A stretch of 64,000 nt of DNA, from contig OX457061.1 of NCBI GenBank assembly GCA_949752795.1, positions 46,532,338 through 46,596,337 of the forward strand, read 5' to 3'. The notes under the pieces were generated by a model. That model saw only the letters and a program-made list of their open reading frames with translations. It did no database searches and was not told the DNA's origin. The translations under genes were made by a program, and so were the position numbers. The DNA comes from Hyperoodon ampullatus. Its lineage: Eukaryota > Chordata > Mammalia > Artiodactyla > Ziphiidae. Position 1 is the stretch's first letter, and each line of letters begins with the position of its first letter. Positions 50,936 to 63,961 of the stretch are shown here, one piece after another.

Positions 50936-52405
50936 ATGGAAAGCTAGAGCTTCTCTGATTTCATCTGGCTAGAGGCCAAGACCCTGGAGAATCTTGGCCT
51001 CTAATGGGATGCAAGTGTCCATGTGGGCTCCTAAATCCACGTCCCTCCTACTTGACCAGAGGGAAGAACTGATCTTGACAATGCCAGGAGCCCAGGCCCT
51101 CCTGTTCTGGAGTTACTGTTAACTCTGTGTAATTGTGAGGTTGAGGGCCTGGATAGTACAAGATTCATATGGTTTGGGAATGGTACCAAGGGCAGCCGCA
51201 TCAGTCTTTAAGTTAGCTAGAGTACTTTTCCAGCTTCCAACCAGAGAACCTTGACTGAACGGGTTCAAAAAATTGAAAGAAACTCCCTGTGTTGGGTATG
51301 TGGATAGGCAAGGAAAAAGTGGTAGATAGGATTATGAGAGATAGATAACATCTCGTTCAAAAGTAAGACTAAAAGTTACTGAGTTTAGTCAGATTTGTAT
51401 TTTGAAATATTTTCTCTAGTTGCATGTAAATGGATTGGAGGGGGCTGGAGTGAATTAGGGAGAAAATAAGGAAGAACATTCCAGAGGAAATAGCATGAAC
51501 ATCAAGGAATGCAATAGAGTATTACAGCTGTGCCAGGGCTTAGCAGGGATAGCTCATCTATCTCTCTAGAGTACTGAGGAGGAGGGGGTGGAAGGGTAAG
51601 AAGTTTAGCATTGCTCGTACAAGGCTGGCAATGAAGAGATGGTAGAAGGTAAGCAGGATAAGTTAGAATTAGTATGTTTATAAGAAATTTCAGAAGAGAC
51701 CACCACAACATCTGCAATTTACACAAATAAGAATTGGTGAATTGAAATGAAAGTTCTAACAGGAACCATCAATAGTATGAATGTTAGTCCTTGGGATTAC
51801 AGTGATGATCCCCTAAACTCTTGCAAAGTTAGATTCTTGAGAGAGTTAAGCTATGAAATCAACACATAGTGGGAGAGGTTAACTAGTATTGAAAGTAGGA
51901 GTTGAAAACAAAGTGTAAATTATAGGTGGAAAATTTTAAAGTTAATTGCAGGGTATAGTTTATTGATACATTAGCATGTTTACTCTGATGTATAGAACAA
52001 CTTCTCTACTGGTGCGTCAATTATGGGTGTGACTCTAAGAATTTAAAAAGATTATCATTAAAAACTTAATCAGAAATGACATAGCTATTTCACCATGAAA
52101 CCTAATGTCAAAAAGGTAATATTCACAGAAACACGGTCAAGTTTCTCATGAAAAATTTTAAAATATTTTATTTGGATATTTAGCCAGAATCAATGTTATT
52201 TTCTCAAATGGTCTATTTTAAATTTTTATCACATATAATTATAAAGAAAATATAATGATTTTTTTTCACCAAGTTCCTCATAGACCTTAAGGTGACCCCA
52301 GTATGATCTGCATATATAATTTTATCTTTGCGTTGTGACATCAAAAAGTTGGGAAGCAGTAGGAGTTACTAACTTACCAAAAAAAGAGAAATAAAATATC
52401 ATTAG
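50936..52405. other. Intergenic, nothing recognised
   Basis: Mixed AT-rich sequence with no ORF, RNA or repeat I can support. Confidence 0.4.
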
Positions 52406-52416
52406 AAAATATTCAG

Positions 52417-52768
52417 GGACTTCCCTGGTGGCACAGTGGTTAAGAATCCACCTGCCAATGCAGGGGACACGGGTTCGAGCCCTGGTCTGGGAAGATTCCT
52501 CATGCCACGGAGCAACTAAGCCCGTGCACCACAACTACTGAGCCTGCACTCTAGAGCCTGTGAGCCACAACTACTGAGCCCGTGTGCCACAACTACTGAA
52601 GCCCGCGCGCCTAGAGCCTGTGCTCTGCAACAAGAGAAGCCACCGCAATGAGAAGCCCACGCACCACAACAAAGAGTAGCCCCTGCTCGCTGCAACTAGA
52701 GAAAAGCCCGCACGCAGCAATGAAGACCCAATGCGGCCAAAAACAAACAAACAAACAAATAAATAAAT
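52417..52768 (+). mobile_element. CHR-type SINE, long class with internal repeats
   Basis: 352 bp, with the module '(c)cacaactactga(g/a)' occurring three times in tandem-like series (near 52,529, 52,567 and 52,588). Tail (AAAC)n(AAAT)n. Duplication aaaatattcag at 52,406-52,416 and 52,769-52,779 is perfect. Confidence 0.92.
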
Positions 52769-53329
52769 AAAATATTCAGCAGGAGTGTGTAGGTTGTATT
52801 CCCCCAGAAGCATACACAAGGCAAGGATTTGAGTGCAGTTAGTTTGTTTAGGAGATGATAGCAGGAAGCATCAGTAGGGGAGTGGAGAAGTGAGACAGGG
52901 ATGGGAGGGAAGCAGTACCGGTGGGTTAATGCACAGGTTACCCCTCTAGACAACTGGGGCTGGAGAGCCTCTGGGAGACAGAGTAGTTTATGCTTCAAAG
53001 TTGTTTCACCCCAGGGGTGTGGAAACAAGTTTACCCATTCACTTCTTTACATCATTTTCACTACTCCCAGGAGGGTAAATCCCATCCCTTCTGGCCTGTA
53101 TGCAGTCAGAGAAGGCTCTTGGGGCCAGAGGAAGCCTTCAGGCAGAGTCGTAGGTACTTGCAGTGAGAAGTTTTTGGATATGTGAAAGATGCAACTACAT
53201 GTATAGCTCACTAGGTTTTGGTCCTATCCCCACTAAGTGACTTTTATTATTTGCCATCTGACCTAGGTTGGCCTACAGAGAAGAATATGTCTTGTCTTAT
53301 CCAGTTGCTACTGCCTCCAAAATAGCTCT

Positions 53330-53900
53330 TAAATCAGTCCACTTCTGTATTCTTGTCCAGGCTGCCAACATCCTTTGTGCTACATCAGTAAACTCCTAAC
53401 TGCTCTCAGCCTTTCTGTTCTCATCCTCCCCTCCAATCCGTTCTTCTTCACAGCAGCCACAGTAATCTTCATAAAATGAGAATCAAATAATGTTGCTCCC
53501 TGGCTAACTCTTTAGGGTTTTTTCATTGACTATAGGATGAGCTTACATACAGTTCCTGAATGGTTTACTATCTGACCCTCACTCATATATCACCGTTTTC
53601 CTCTTACAATCTACTCTTGAGCTCCATTGAATTTCTGTCATGCCTGAAAGAATATGCTAAAAGCCCTACTGTAGGGCTTTTGTACATGCCCTTTCCTCAG
53701 TCTAGATTATAGACCTAGAATATTCTTCTACCAAGTTTTGTCTGTTTCATTTTCATCTTTCTGGACTCAGTTTAATTGTCCTTTCCTTAGATAGGTCTTT
53801 CCTGACACCCCTCCCCACCCCCTCCCACTCTACCCTCTCTCCTGCAACAAACAAACAAACAAACAAAATTTCCTAGCTATATTTTCTCTCAGAACTCTGT
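53330..53900 (+). mobile_element. L2 fragment
   Basis: 'tttgtacatgccctttcctc' and 'aggtctttcctgacacccct' are L2 landmarks. An (AAAC)n run near 53,846-53,868 lies at its end. Confidence 0.6.
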
Positions 53901-54682
53901 ATTTTTCCTTTTGAGAAAATCTCTGAAGCAGACCACTGCAGCCTCCCCAGGTTGGTCCTCTGGTTCCAACTGCCTTTCCCTTAGACCAGGAGTCTCAAAG
54001 TATCAAAGAAAGAAGGGTCTTTAAGGGACGGGACAGGTTACATAAATGAGTGGGTGGAGACAATGGCAACTAGAGAGCACTTGGCAGCCACTCCAATTCC
54101 AACTATTTGTTGCCAGAATTTGCTGGATTTCTTGATTTTTTTCCCAGGAGACCAAGAATCCTGATTTTCATGCAAGATTTTCTAATTTCTAACTGCTGTA
54201 ATTAAAAAAATTACTCCCCCTGAGCAAAATAGCCAAAACAATCTTGGAAAAAGGAAAAAAAACCCCAACAAAGTTGGAGGTCTCACACCTCCTGATTTAA
54301 AAAGTTATTACAAAGCTACAGTAATCAAAACAGGGTGGTACTGGGCCAATGGAACAGAATAGAAAGCCCAGAAATAAACCCTTGCATATGTAGTCAAATG
54401 ATTTTCAGCAAGTATTCCAAGACCATTCAATGGAGGCAAGACAGTGTTTTCAACAAATTGTGTTGGGAAAACTGGATATCCACATGCAAAAGGATGATGT
54501 TGGATGCTTACTTTATACCATAAAAAAAAAAAATCAAAATGGATCAAAGATCTAAATGTGAGACCTAAAACTGTAACACATAGGGGAAAAGCATCCAATG
54601 ATTTCTTGGATATGGTACCAAAAGCATAGGCAGCAAGAGTAAAAATAGATAAATTGGACTACATCAAAATTAAAAACTTCTG

Positions 54683-54977
54683 GGGCTTCCCTGGTGGTGC
54701 AGTGGTTAAGAATCTGCCTGCCAAGTCAGGGGACACGGGTTTGAGCCCTGGTCCGGGAAGATCCCACATGCCGCAGAGCAACTAAGCCTGTGCACCAGAA
54801 CTACTGAGCTTGCCGTCTAGAGCCCGTGCTGCACAGCAAGAGAAGCCACTGCAGTGAGAAGCCTGCGCACCACAACGAAGAGTAGCTCCCGCTCACCGCA
54901 ACTAGAGAAAGCCCGCGCGCAACAACAAAGACCCAACGCAGCCCCCCCCCAAAAAATAAAAAAATAAAAATAAAATA
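54683..54977 (+). mobile_element. CHR-type SINE, long class, nested in L1
   Basis: Full copy with A-rich tail. aaaaacttctg is duplicated at 54,672-54,682 and 54,978-54,988, so L1 text resumes exactly where it broke. Confidence 0.92.
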
Positions 54978-55141
54978 AAAAACTTCTGTGCAGGGCACAG
55001 TTGACAGGGTGAAAAGGCAACCTATGAAATGGGAAAAAATATTTGCAAGTCATATATCTGATAAGGGGTTAATATCCAGAAGATTAAAAGAACTTCTACA
55101 ATGCAACAACAATAAAATAACATGATTAAAAAATGGGCAAA

Positions 55142-55351
55142 AGGGCTTCCCTGGTGGCGCAGTGGTTGAGAGTCCGCCTGCCGATGCAGGGGACATGGGT
55201 TCGTGCCCCGGTCCGGGAAGATCCCACATGCCGCGGAGCAGCTGGGCCCGTGAGCCATGGCCGCTGAGCCTGCGCGTCCGGAGCCTGTGCTCCGCAACGG
55301 GAGAGGCCACAACAGGGCCCGCATACCGCAAAAAAAAAAAAAAAAAAAAAA
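55142..55351 (+). mobile_element. CHR-type SINE, ~205-bp class, nested in L1
   Basis: Near-consensus copy ('gggcttccctggtggcgcag', B-box text 'gggttcgtgccc') with a long A tail; aatgggcaaa duplicated at both ends. Lacks a few bases near 'cacaacagggcccgcatacc' compared with sister copies. Confidence 0.93.
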
Positions 55352-56056
55352 AATGGGCAAAGGACTTGAATAGATATTTCTCTAAAGAAGATATACAAAT
55401 GGCCAAAAAACATATGGAAAGATGCTCAACTTCACTAATCGTTAGAGAAATGCACATCAAAGCCACAATGAGATATCACCTTACCTTACACCCATTAGGA
55501 TGACTGCTATTAAAATAAAAAAAACCCAAATCAGAAAATAACAAGTGTTGGCAAGAATGTAGAGAAATTGGAACCCTTGTGCACTGCTGGTGGGAATGTA
55601 AAATGGTGCAGCCGCTATGGAAAACAGTAGGTGGTCCCTTAAAATATTAAAAACAGAATTATGAATCAGCAATCCCAATTTTGGGTATATATACAAAATA
55701 ATTGAAGGCAGGATCTCAAAGAGATACTTGTACAACGATGTTCACAGCAGCCTTATTCATAATAGCCAAAAGGTGGAAGCAGATGAATAGTGTGGTGTAT
55801 ACGTGCAATGGAATGTTTTTTAACCTTGAAAAGGAAAGAGGTTTTGACACTTACAAGTGAATTAACCTTGAGGACATTATGCTAAGTGAAATACGCCAGT
55901 CACAAAAAGACAAATACTGTATGATTTCACTTACATGAGGTATCTGGAGTGGTCAAACTCATTGTAACTTAAAGTAGAATGGTGGCTGCCAGGGGTTGGG
56001 GGCGGAGGAAATGGGGAGTTGTTTGAGTTTTGGTTTTCAAGCTTAAAAAGTTCTGG

Positions 56057-56331
56057 GAGGCTTCCCTGGTGGTGCAGTGGTTAAGGATCCGCCTGCCAGT
56101 GCAGGGGACACGGGTTCGAGCCCTGGTCCGGGAAGATCCCACATGCCGCGGAGCAACTAAGCCCGTGCGCCACAACTGCTGAGCCCGCGTGCCTAGAGCC
56201 CGTGCTCCACAAAAAGGGAAGGCACCGCAATAAGAAGCCCGTGCACTGCAACGAAGAGTAGCCCCCACTCACGGCAACTAGAGAAAGCCCGCGTGCAGCA
56301 ACGAAGACCCAACGCAATCAAAAAAAAAAAA
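56057..56331 (+). mobile_element. CHR-type SINE, long class, nested in L1
   Basis: Full copy; aaaaagttctgg duplicated at 56,045-56,056 and 56,332-56,343. Confidence 0.92.
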
Positions 56332-56559
56332 AAAAAGTTCTGGAGATAGGTTTCACTACAGTGTGAATATTCTTAACACTACTGAACTGTACACTTAAAA
56401 ACACTTAAGAGGGTAAGTTTTATGTTATTTGTATTTTGCCACAATTAAAAATTGAAAAAAAATTTTATTTGAAAAAAAGAACAAACCAAACCGAACAAAA
56501 AATCCCCAAAACTCTGAGTATACTAACAAAACACATTTATCACAGTGTGTGGTTTGAAG

Positions 56560-56770
56560 CCTTTGCCTTCCATCAGTGAATTTCAAATCTAAGCATGTAC
56601 AATATTAGGATAACCTGGTGGGCTTGTTAAACATATTGCTGGGCCTCGCCCCCCAGAGTTTCTGAATCAGTAAGCCTGGGGTGAGGACTGAGAATTTGCA
56701 TTTCTAACAAGTTCAAAGTGTTTTGAGGCTACTGCTACTGATTCAAGGATTATACTTTGAGGGCTACTGC
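56560..56770 (+). mobile_element. MER5A hAT MITE
   Basis: 'cagagtttctgaatcagtaa' and 'gagaatttgcatttctaaca' are diagnostic MER5A text. Confidence 0.8.
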
Positions 56771-57589
56771 ATTAGATAATACCACAGGCTTATTCTCTAT
56801 TAATCTCTATATATGTGTTTGTGATAAATCTTTGGTTTTGGAGTCCTTGAAAATTTTGTGCCTGCCATGCCCTGAAGCCGTGCATTATGCCATGTGACCC
56901 TGCTTCTTGGGCCGGTAGTATGCTATAGAGAAAGGGCTAGACATAATAGGCTGGGCATTTTTGCACAGTATATGTTGAATAATCCAATTAGAATAATCCA
57001 ATCCAGTTTTGAATGCAAGACACAACATAGGCAGGTAGGTTGAAGTAGAGGCTAAGAGAAGCTTAATTCTGAGGAAATAACTGGTCAGGTCACCAGAATA
57101 GCCTCTCTTTACCTCGAGCAATGTGAACCACATTCCACTGCCATGAGGCCTGTGTGGGCGCTGAGAAGCTTCCTGTGCTCCTCCACTTACTGGTGTGACC
57201 CTAATATAAACCTGCATCTTCTCTGCTAACAACTGCAAGTCCCCTTACGTGTTTCCTGGAAGATCCTCCCACTCTGTTTTTATAGCTCTGATATCGCCAT
57301 CATACCATTGAGTCTCTGCTTTCCTTTGGAAGGAAACGATATTCCAAATGAGAGAGGAGTTTTTCCATCTGCCAGAATGCGTTCGAATAGTCGCAATATA
57401 TGACTCTTAGGGAACATCTTGGAATTGCCGTAAAAATCGGTAAACACATCTCATTCCAACATCCTGCTTCTCTCCTCCCTGACTGCCCCTCAGCCAGTTC
57501 ATTTAGTGAAGACAGCATTAAAAAATCTTAGCAGGTTTCTCCGCTAAGGTTTCTCCCCTCCAGTCCTTTCTCCCCCAGAATAGGAGAAA

Positions 57590-58270
57590 GCAGATTGTAG
57601 CTTTGAAAGGGGGCGGCCACAAGCAGCTACTGTCTACAGCGCAAAAGGTGGCCTTAAAAGTAGTGAGCTTTTCCTTATGAAGGGAATGTCAGAGGCTGGA
57701 CGACTGCCTAGAAACGGCCACCGAGAGGAGAGCAGCCTGAAGTCTCTCCCATTTCAGAAACTAAGAGGTGGTGACGGGGTAGCAGCTCTCGCATAGAGTG
57801 ATGCTGAGAAAGCTCGTCCTCTTTGGGATAACTGCCAAGATCCAAACTTGGACCGTGGCCCAATACGGGTCCAAGTGGGGCGGGCACTTCCCGATCCGGG
57901 CATCGGGCGAGACCCTGTCAGCAGGTAATCACTGGTTGCTCTCCAGTCTGTCTCGCGACGTCATCCCACAGCGCCGGAAGTGGAGGAGTAACGTGAGCTT
58001 GTCAGCCTCCGCCGTTTCTAGGTAAGGCGCTTATCGGCCTGCCTCTTCTGCCTGCCGGGTTGGGAGCCGTGGCAGTGAGCCTCAGGCCGGGTCCGCTATT
58101 GCCTCTGAGGTGATGTGCCCTGAATAACGCTCTCACGGCTTCTTTCCCTGCAGGTGTTGCAGCATCCTCGGGCTCTAGGGCTCTGGGCTTTCCATTTCCC
58201 GCCTGCCGTGTTTTGGCGGCGCTCTCGTTGGCCTCCGTCCCACTTCGCGTTCGTTCACCTGTGCCCCTGA
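57590..58270 (+). promoter_or_regulatory. APTX: CpG-rich promoter, probably APTX
   Basis: GC- and CpG-rich block in AT-rich surroundings, with a CRE-like CGACGTCA at 57,956-57,963 and an ETS site CCGGAAGT at 57,974-57,981, the latter close to the likely start. It faces away from DNAJA1 at about 23 kb, matching my recollection of the human DNAJA1-APTX spacing. Gene identity rests on synteny alone. Confidence 0.6.
57985..58021 (+). other. APTX: Probable APTX first exon (non-coding), 3' end
   Basis: Sequence after the ETS site ending TTTCTAG|gtaagg, a strong donor at 58,022. Start is approximate. A possible acceptor 'ccctgcag' at 58,146-58,153 could start a further exon. APTX encodes aprataxin, a DNA-end repair hydrolase; none of its coding exons was found here. 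Confidence 0.45.
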
Positions 58271-59889
58271 CACCTGTACCTAGCTTGGTCGGAACACAAG
58301 CAGAGGAAAGATTAGAGAATGGGCATTGTCTAACCCAAGGAGGCGGCGCAGCCTGTCAGGAGGGACATTGTTTTCTCCAGAAACCTCCATGAGAGGAACT
58401 TGAGGGCCCTTCACAGCGTCCTCAACAGGCCTTACAGGAAGGCCAGAAGAAGCAAGCCTTTTCTCATGCAGACCAGTGATAGCGGTTCAACAAAGCAAGG
58501 ATATAATTTCCATGTGGAATTAATGTGGTCCAGGTTTGGAGCCTTTTGAGAATTTGATTTATATTGGGCGTCATTAGAACACTTGAGACAGGACTCTTCA
58601 CGTGGGAAGACACAACAGATTTGTGCCCTTTCACCTTAGTTGCACAGTCAGTGCTCTCGGATGATCGTTTTACATTTCCTTAGCTCTTGCTTTCATCCTA
58701 CCTTCACTATTAACAAGAGTGATAGTAGTGTTGAATGCTTGTTTTTTGCCAGGTACTGAACTTTTTACTTCTTAATTTAGCCCTTGTGACAACGCTGTGG
58801 TGTAGAGCAGTAATTAATGTCGTTTTACAGCTGAAGAAATAAAGACTTAGCTTAAATAACTGGCCACAAGTCGCACAGTCCTTAGGCGGTGGAGGCAAGA
58901 TTTGAACTTGAGCAGTTGGATTTTAGAGGCTTGGATGTTATCCACTATTTTATGTTGATTTTCCTCAACTGTTTATCAAGCTCCCAAACACCTTACTCTG
59001 TTGTTGTCTACTATTTTAGGGAGAAAATTGAGGTCATCAGATGTGCTCTCCCTCAAATTTCTGCCCCTGCCTTCCCTTCATACAGTCATCTAGATTACAC
59101 CTATCTTTACCTTTCCTTCAGTATCAGAGGATGAGCTGTCTCCTGATCAAAGCAATTTCCTTTATTTTTGCTTCTGACCTTTCTTTTATATTTTCACCTA
59201 TGAGACCTTGTTTTCATTTGTCTTTTGTGCCCTTGTCTATGTCCCAGTTACGTATAAACAAGATCAGGTTTCTCATATCCATGTGTGTGTCCCCCCCACC
59301 CCACTCCCAAGCCAGAAAGAAAGAAAAAGTTCCTAGTGATCCATCTTCCTTTGGCTCTCATCCAGTAACTCTCTTCCCCTCTCATCCAAACTTTTAAAAG
59401 AGTATTCTAAATTCTGTCTCCAACTCCTCACCTCCCGTTCCTTTCTGCAGTCTAGTTTTCAGATCTGTCATTCCCCTGAAATTTTATCCTGTAGTCACTA
59501 GTGATTGATTATCAAACCAGATAGACATTCTTCAGTCATTACTGGATTCCTTTGCTGCTTTTGAAACTTGATGATACCTTTCACTCCCTACTCCTTTGCT
59601 TCTCAGGACAATACACTCAGCTGATTTATTCAACAAACATGTACTGTGATATAGAGATGAACAAGTCAGAGTGCCTCCTTCCTTTAAAGAGCTTACATTC
59701 TAGCTGTTTTTCCATGTACCTCTCTTACCAGTCATTTCTCCTGTGGATAGTCTTCTTCCTCCTCTCCTAAAATGTTGGGTGTTTACAAGGCTTGTGACTT
59801 TGGCCCATTGTTCTTTTCATTCTGTACACACTGTCTAGGTGAGCACATCAACTAGCTTGGTTTTAACTCCCTCCTGCATGCTCCCAAAT

Positions 59890-60900
59890 CGAAGTGTCAG
59901 CTTAGATCTCCTCTGAGTTTCGTGCTCACCTCTGACTACCCTGCTGGACAGCTCTGCCTGCGAGTCCCACAGACTGTTCAAATTCTGTCTTCTCTGAACT
60001 TACTCTTAGCACATCCATCACTAAATCTTGTTGATTTTGCCCCCTAAATATTTCTCAAATCTCTGCTCTTTTTCCTATCTCTATTATTGTCTTACTTTGG
60101 ACCTTATCTTCTTTGATCTGAAATTAGATGGCCTTCTAACTGGTATCCCCCCCTCTAGTCCTATATCCGACGTTATCTATTCTCCACACTACCTACACTC
60201 CTCCCCCAAATGATCTTTGAAAACACATCTGACTGAGTCCAAGTCCTGCTAATAATATTTAAGGGGATCCGTCCATTCATCCAATCTTTTCTCTCATTTA
60301 TTCAGCAAATATTTATTGTTTACTAAATTGCAAAATCCATTAGAGCTTCTAACGTTTGAGCTTTGCAACTGGTCGCCCAGGGCTCTGCTTCATCTGGACC
60401 AGCCTGCATCTCCATCCTCTTTTTTTGCCTCATACTTTAGGTTGCAGCAGCCCTGAACTGCTTCTTCATGTGCACTGTGCTGTTTCTTTGTGCACTGCCC
60501 TTGCTGTTCCCTTTGACTGGAATCTTCTCGCTGATTCCTTTCTCTACTTCCTGCTCCTCACCTAATTAGGCTGCCCACTTTCACCTAATTAACCCAGTTA
60601 ATGTATAGGTCTCATTTTAGGCCCACCTCTTATCGGAAACCTTCCTTGACACCTCCTTTTTCCAAGTCTAGGTTGGATACTCCAGCTTTGTGCTCCCACA
60701 ACACCCTTTGCATAGACCAATCATTATACTTTCCACATATGTTACAATTGTTTTTGAGTCTCTCTCCTCCACAAGACTGAGCCTTTTGAAGGCAGGTATG
60801 ATGTATAATACCTGCATCATGCCATACAAGTGAGATGTGTTACCTCTTTATTCCCAGCACCAGGGTGGCATAAGGCACGTGGTAGGCATGCAGTAATTTT
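59890..60900 (+). mobile_element. L2 fragment(s)
   Basis: 'actgcccttgctgttccctt', 'ggaaaccttccttgacacct' and 'tgagccttttgaaggcaggt' are in L2 order. Ends uncertain. Confidence 0.6.
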
Positions 60901-60965
60901 GACTGAATGATCAAATGACTGAAGACAAAAAGTATATGATGTAGTGATTACGAACCCATTTTCAG

Positions 60966-61117
60966 GAGTTCCCTAGTGGTCTAGTGATTAGGGTTCTGGC
61001 CTTTCACTGCCGTGGCCTGGGTTCAATCCCTGGTCGGGGTAGTGAGATCCTGCAAGCCATGCAGCGTGGCCAAAAAACAAAACAAAACAAAACCCAAAAC
61101 AAGACAACAACAGCAAC
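60966..61117 (+). mobile_element. Short tRNA-SINE (Bov-tA/CHR-2-like)
   Basis: 'gagttccctagtggtctagt' head, 'ggtcggggtagtgagatcct' body and an (AAAAC)n tail. Confidence 0.8.
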
Positions 61118-61129
61118 AAAATAACCCGT

Positions 61130-61320
61130 TCTCTGGAATAATTCAAATCCTATCTCTGGCACACATTGGCTGTGTGACTTGAACGTGTTACTTTTCTTCT
61201 CTAAGACTTAAATTTTCCTTAGAATGAGAGTTGTGAAGATTAAATGAGATGATGTAAGTAAGACATTTAGCAAGTACCTAGCACATGGTATGCACTTGAT
61301 AAAAGTATACTGAAGACCAG
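61130..61320 (+). repeat. MIR SINE
   Basis: 'ggctgtgtgacttgaacgtg' to 'agtacctagcacatggtatg' is MIR order; the short SINE above sits immediately left of it. Confidence 0.6.
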
Positions 61321-61839
61321 CGGATCCCGAAGTACAAGACCAGACCTAGCCTAGGCCAGTGACCTCCAGAGACCCTTCCTCCGAGTTTCCTGAATGGATG
61401 CAGTCTGTTTACAAGGAGATTATAATCTCATTTGGCCAGTGGGATTACATCCATATTTCATTTTCAGAGAAGGTAAATCCGACCACACCCAATAACAAGA
61501 TGTAGAGAAGAGAAGAAGAGATGTAGAGGAGAGAAGGCTCTGTGAAGGCCTCAGGGAGGAGGTGGGACTCGGAGGCTGAGAAGAATTTTTTTTTTTTTTT
61601 AGGAGGAAGGGAAGAGTACAATTCAGTACCAGGAGAGCATATTCATAATGACTTACTTGGGAGACCTGATGCAGTACGTTATACCTGAAGGATGTATGTG
61701 AGGGGAAGGGAGGAGAGAGAGGATGGGTAAATGGGACTAATTTTATGAAAAGAAGTGGGAGGTGAAATAAGTAACCTCTGTGGGGTTGAAGTATGAGAGT
61801 CTCAACTTCAAGCCTGAGGGATTTGGGATTGATCAGGGC

Positions 61840-62040
61840 TGTGCTGGACATTATGGTAGCCCTCAGCCACGTGTAGCTATCGTAACTTTAAGGTAAATTT
61901 AAAAAAAGCTAAGTGAGAAATTTAGTTCCTCTGTTGCACCAGCTACATTTCAGTTGCTTGATTGTCGCGTGGTGGCTACGTTAGTGTTTAGAACACTTCT
62001 ATCATTGCAGAACATTCTTCTGGACAGCGTGTTCCAGGTT
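61840..62040 (+). mobile_element. hAT-Charlie type nonautonomous element
   Basis: 'gggctgtgctggacattatg' and 'cttctggacagcgtg' form imperfect inverted ends around 'cagccacgtgtagctatcgt'; diverged. Confidence 0.45.
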
Positions 62041-63961
62041 ACCAGATTTCTGGCCTTGTGCGGCCCATCAGATCACCTGGGTCCCTTAAGAAATAATCAG
62101 AATTTCTTTCTGACCAGTCCCTACAACTCTGGAGTGAAAAGTGGGCTGAAAAATAGAGAATTAGGATTTACCCACATAGATGTGGAGATGGGGTTGCTCA
62201 GAGAGAGTAGCAAAGCATCCCACATAAGAGGAGCTAGAGGAGGGGAGAGAGAAGGAAGGGAGGAGAACCTGGATAGGATTATTATCTGGTCATTCACTTG
62301 CAAATATTTATTATATTCTTGCTGTATGCTAGGTATTAAGTGCTAGGGGTATAGTGGAAGGAAAAATGGCCTTGACTTCTGCTGTCATAGAGCTTGCAGT
62401 TTATGGAGTTTTACTGGATGAGTTATATTGAAGATTCAGGAATATCCATCCTTATGTGCTCCCCATATTCTAAAATGCTTCATTCCTAGAAGTTGGAATT
62501 GGAGGCTGAAATGGGCGAAGATATTGCTTAAGTTTAGTTAAATAAGCATCCTGTAGTCACTGCTTCAGTTTCTCAAGGTGTAGTAAATAGAAACATTATA
62601 ACTTCAGAACTTTAGAGAGAATGAAGCATGTGAATGTATGTTTGTGTGGGGCAGGAGGGGTAGGTCCTATTCTGCAAAAGTCAGCCATGCTCTCAGCTGT
62701 CCACTGGATTCCCTCCTGTCCCTGCTATCCAACTGTTCTCTCTTCAGGCTTCTTTTATTATTACTGTGAGTAGTCAGTCACCAGAGGACTTATTTCCCAA
62801 TGCTTAATGAAGACATACTTCATTTCTCAGTCCATTAGCTGCTCATTCATCAGTTTCCAGCAAGAGCAAACATGCCCCTCTGAACACATAACATTTAGAA
62901 GTGGGACTTGCCTGTAGCACCATCATCATTTGAGGCTCTGGGTTTAGGATTTTAGATTTACAGCTGACTCTTCATGCTCTTGCATCAGCTCCCTCACAAA
63001 GGAGTTGCCTTTTAGACCTAACTCTGGCCCACATTTAATTTATTAAATGACTCATCTCTGACTCTAGATTTCTCCACTCCAGCCTGCCTATACACAGCAT
63101 CATTTCACCTCACTCTGCAGCTCAGACCCTGGCAGTTGTCTCCTATGGATTGTTAAATCTCAACTTTTTGGCCTAGTGTTCTTTCAGCACCTTTGCTTTC
63201 TTTAGGTGACTCTCTGGGGCAGCTCCTCTGGGTTGGCCAACTAAGGTCTGCTTCTCACCCCTCACCCATGGCTTGTCATTGCTGAAATCTGTACCGTCAC
63301 TTGTGCTTTTTGAAGTGGAATGTCCACTCCCACTCCTTTTCTTTCTTATCGGTCCTCTTGGCTCTTGGCTTTTTCTACTGGGCAGTTTCCAAAGCCTTTC
63401 CTGACTGATCCTATTTCTGTGACTGCACGTCTTCAGCACTCATTTGCTCACTCTGCTTTGCGTTATTCTGTCTTTGCAGATGGTAGTGAAACTCTGATTT
63501 TGAAAAATCTGGTTTCTTTTCTCTCTCCTTTGGATACAAAGCTTGTGCAGAGTGGCTGATTGAGTGTTGCCTTGCCTGCAAGGGGTGTTTTGCAAAGAGA
63601 GGGTATTAGAGGCTTGAGCATTAGTAGGCTTCTGGAGTCTAGGGAGGTGTCCCAAAGATCTAGTCTGTCCCTCCCACAGTTCCCTGTTCTGCCTCTAGGT
63701 GATCTCATCCTCTCTTTTTACCCTAACTTCTGTGACACGTTGATGCCTCTCATTATATATACATTCAGTTAAGGACAAATGCTTCCTTTTTGTGTCAGAG
63801 CTGGTCATAATTCTTACAACTTTAACAACCTTGTGGCATTTACCTTTATAAACCCCTGATTCTTTCTCTTCCCTGAAACACTTTCAGTTTTACTCGAAAC
63901 TGTGTCTCCTGAATTGCAATTCCCAAGACTCCAAATAAAGCACTTTATAGTCTCAAAAAAT

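Larger units (their letters stand above)
54190..56480 (+). mobile_element. L1 ORF2-to-3' fragment carrying three SINEs
   Basis: Sense L1: 'tgagcaaaatagccaaaaca', 'gacttgaatagatatttctc', 'tgcacatcaaagccacaatg' and 'tacttgtacaacgatgttca' run in order to an A-rich end. Disabled by stops and by three SINEs at 54,683, 55,142 and 56,057. Confidence 0.85.

Noticed and set aside
55142..55220. tRNA-like sequence with A- and B-box text
   Set aside because: The tRNA similarity is only the head of the SINE; no complete cloverleaf is present, so no tRNA gene is called.
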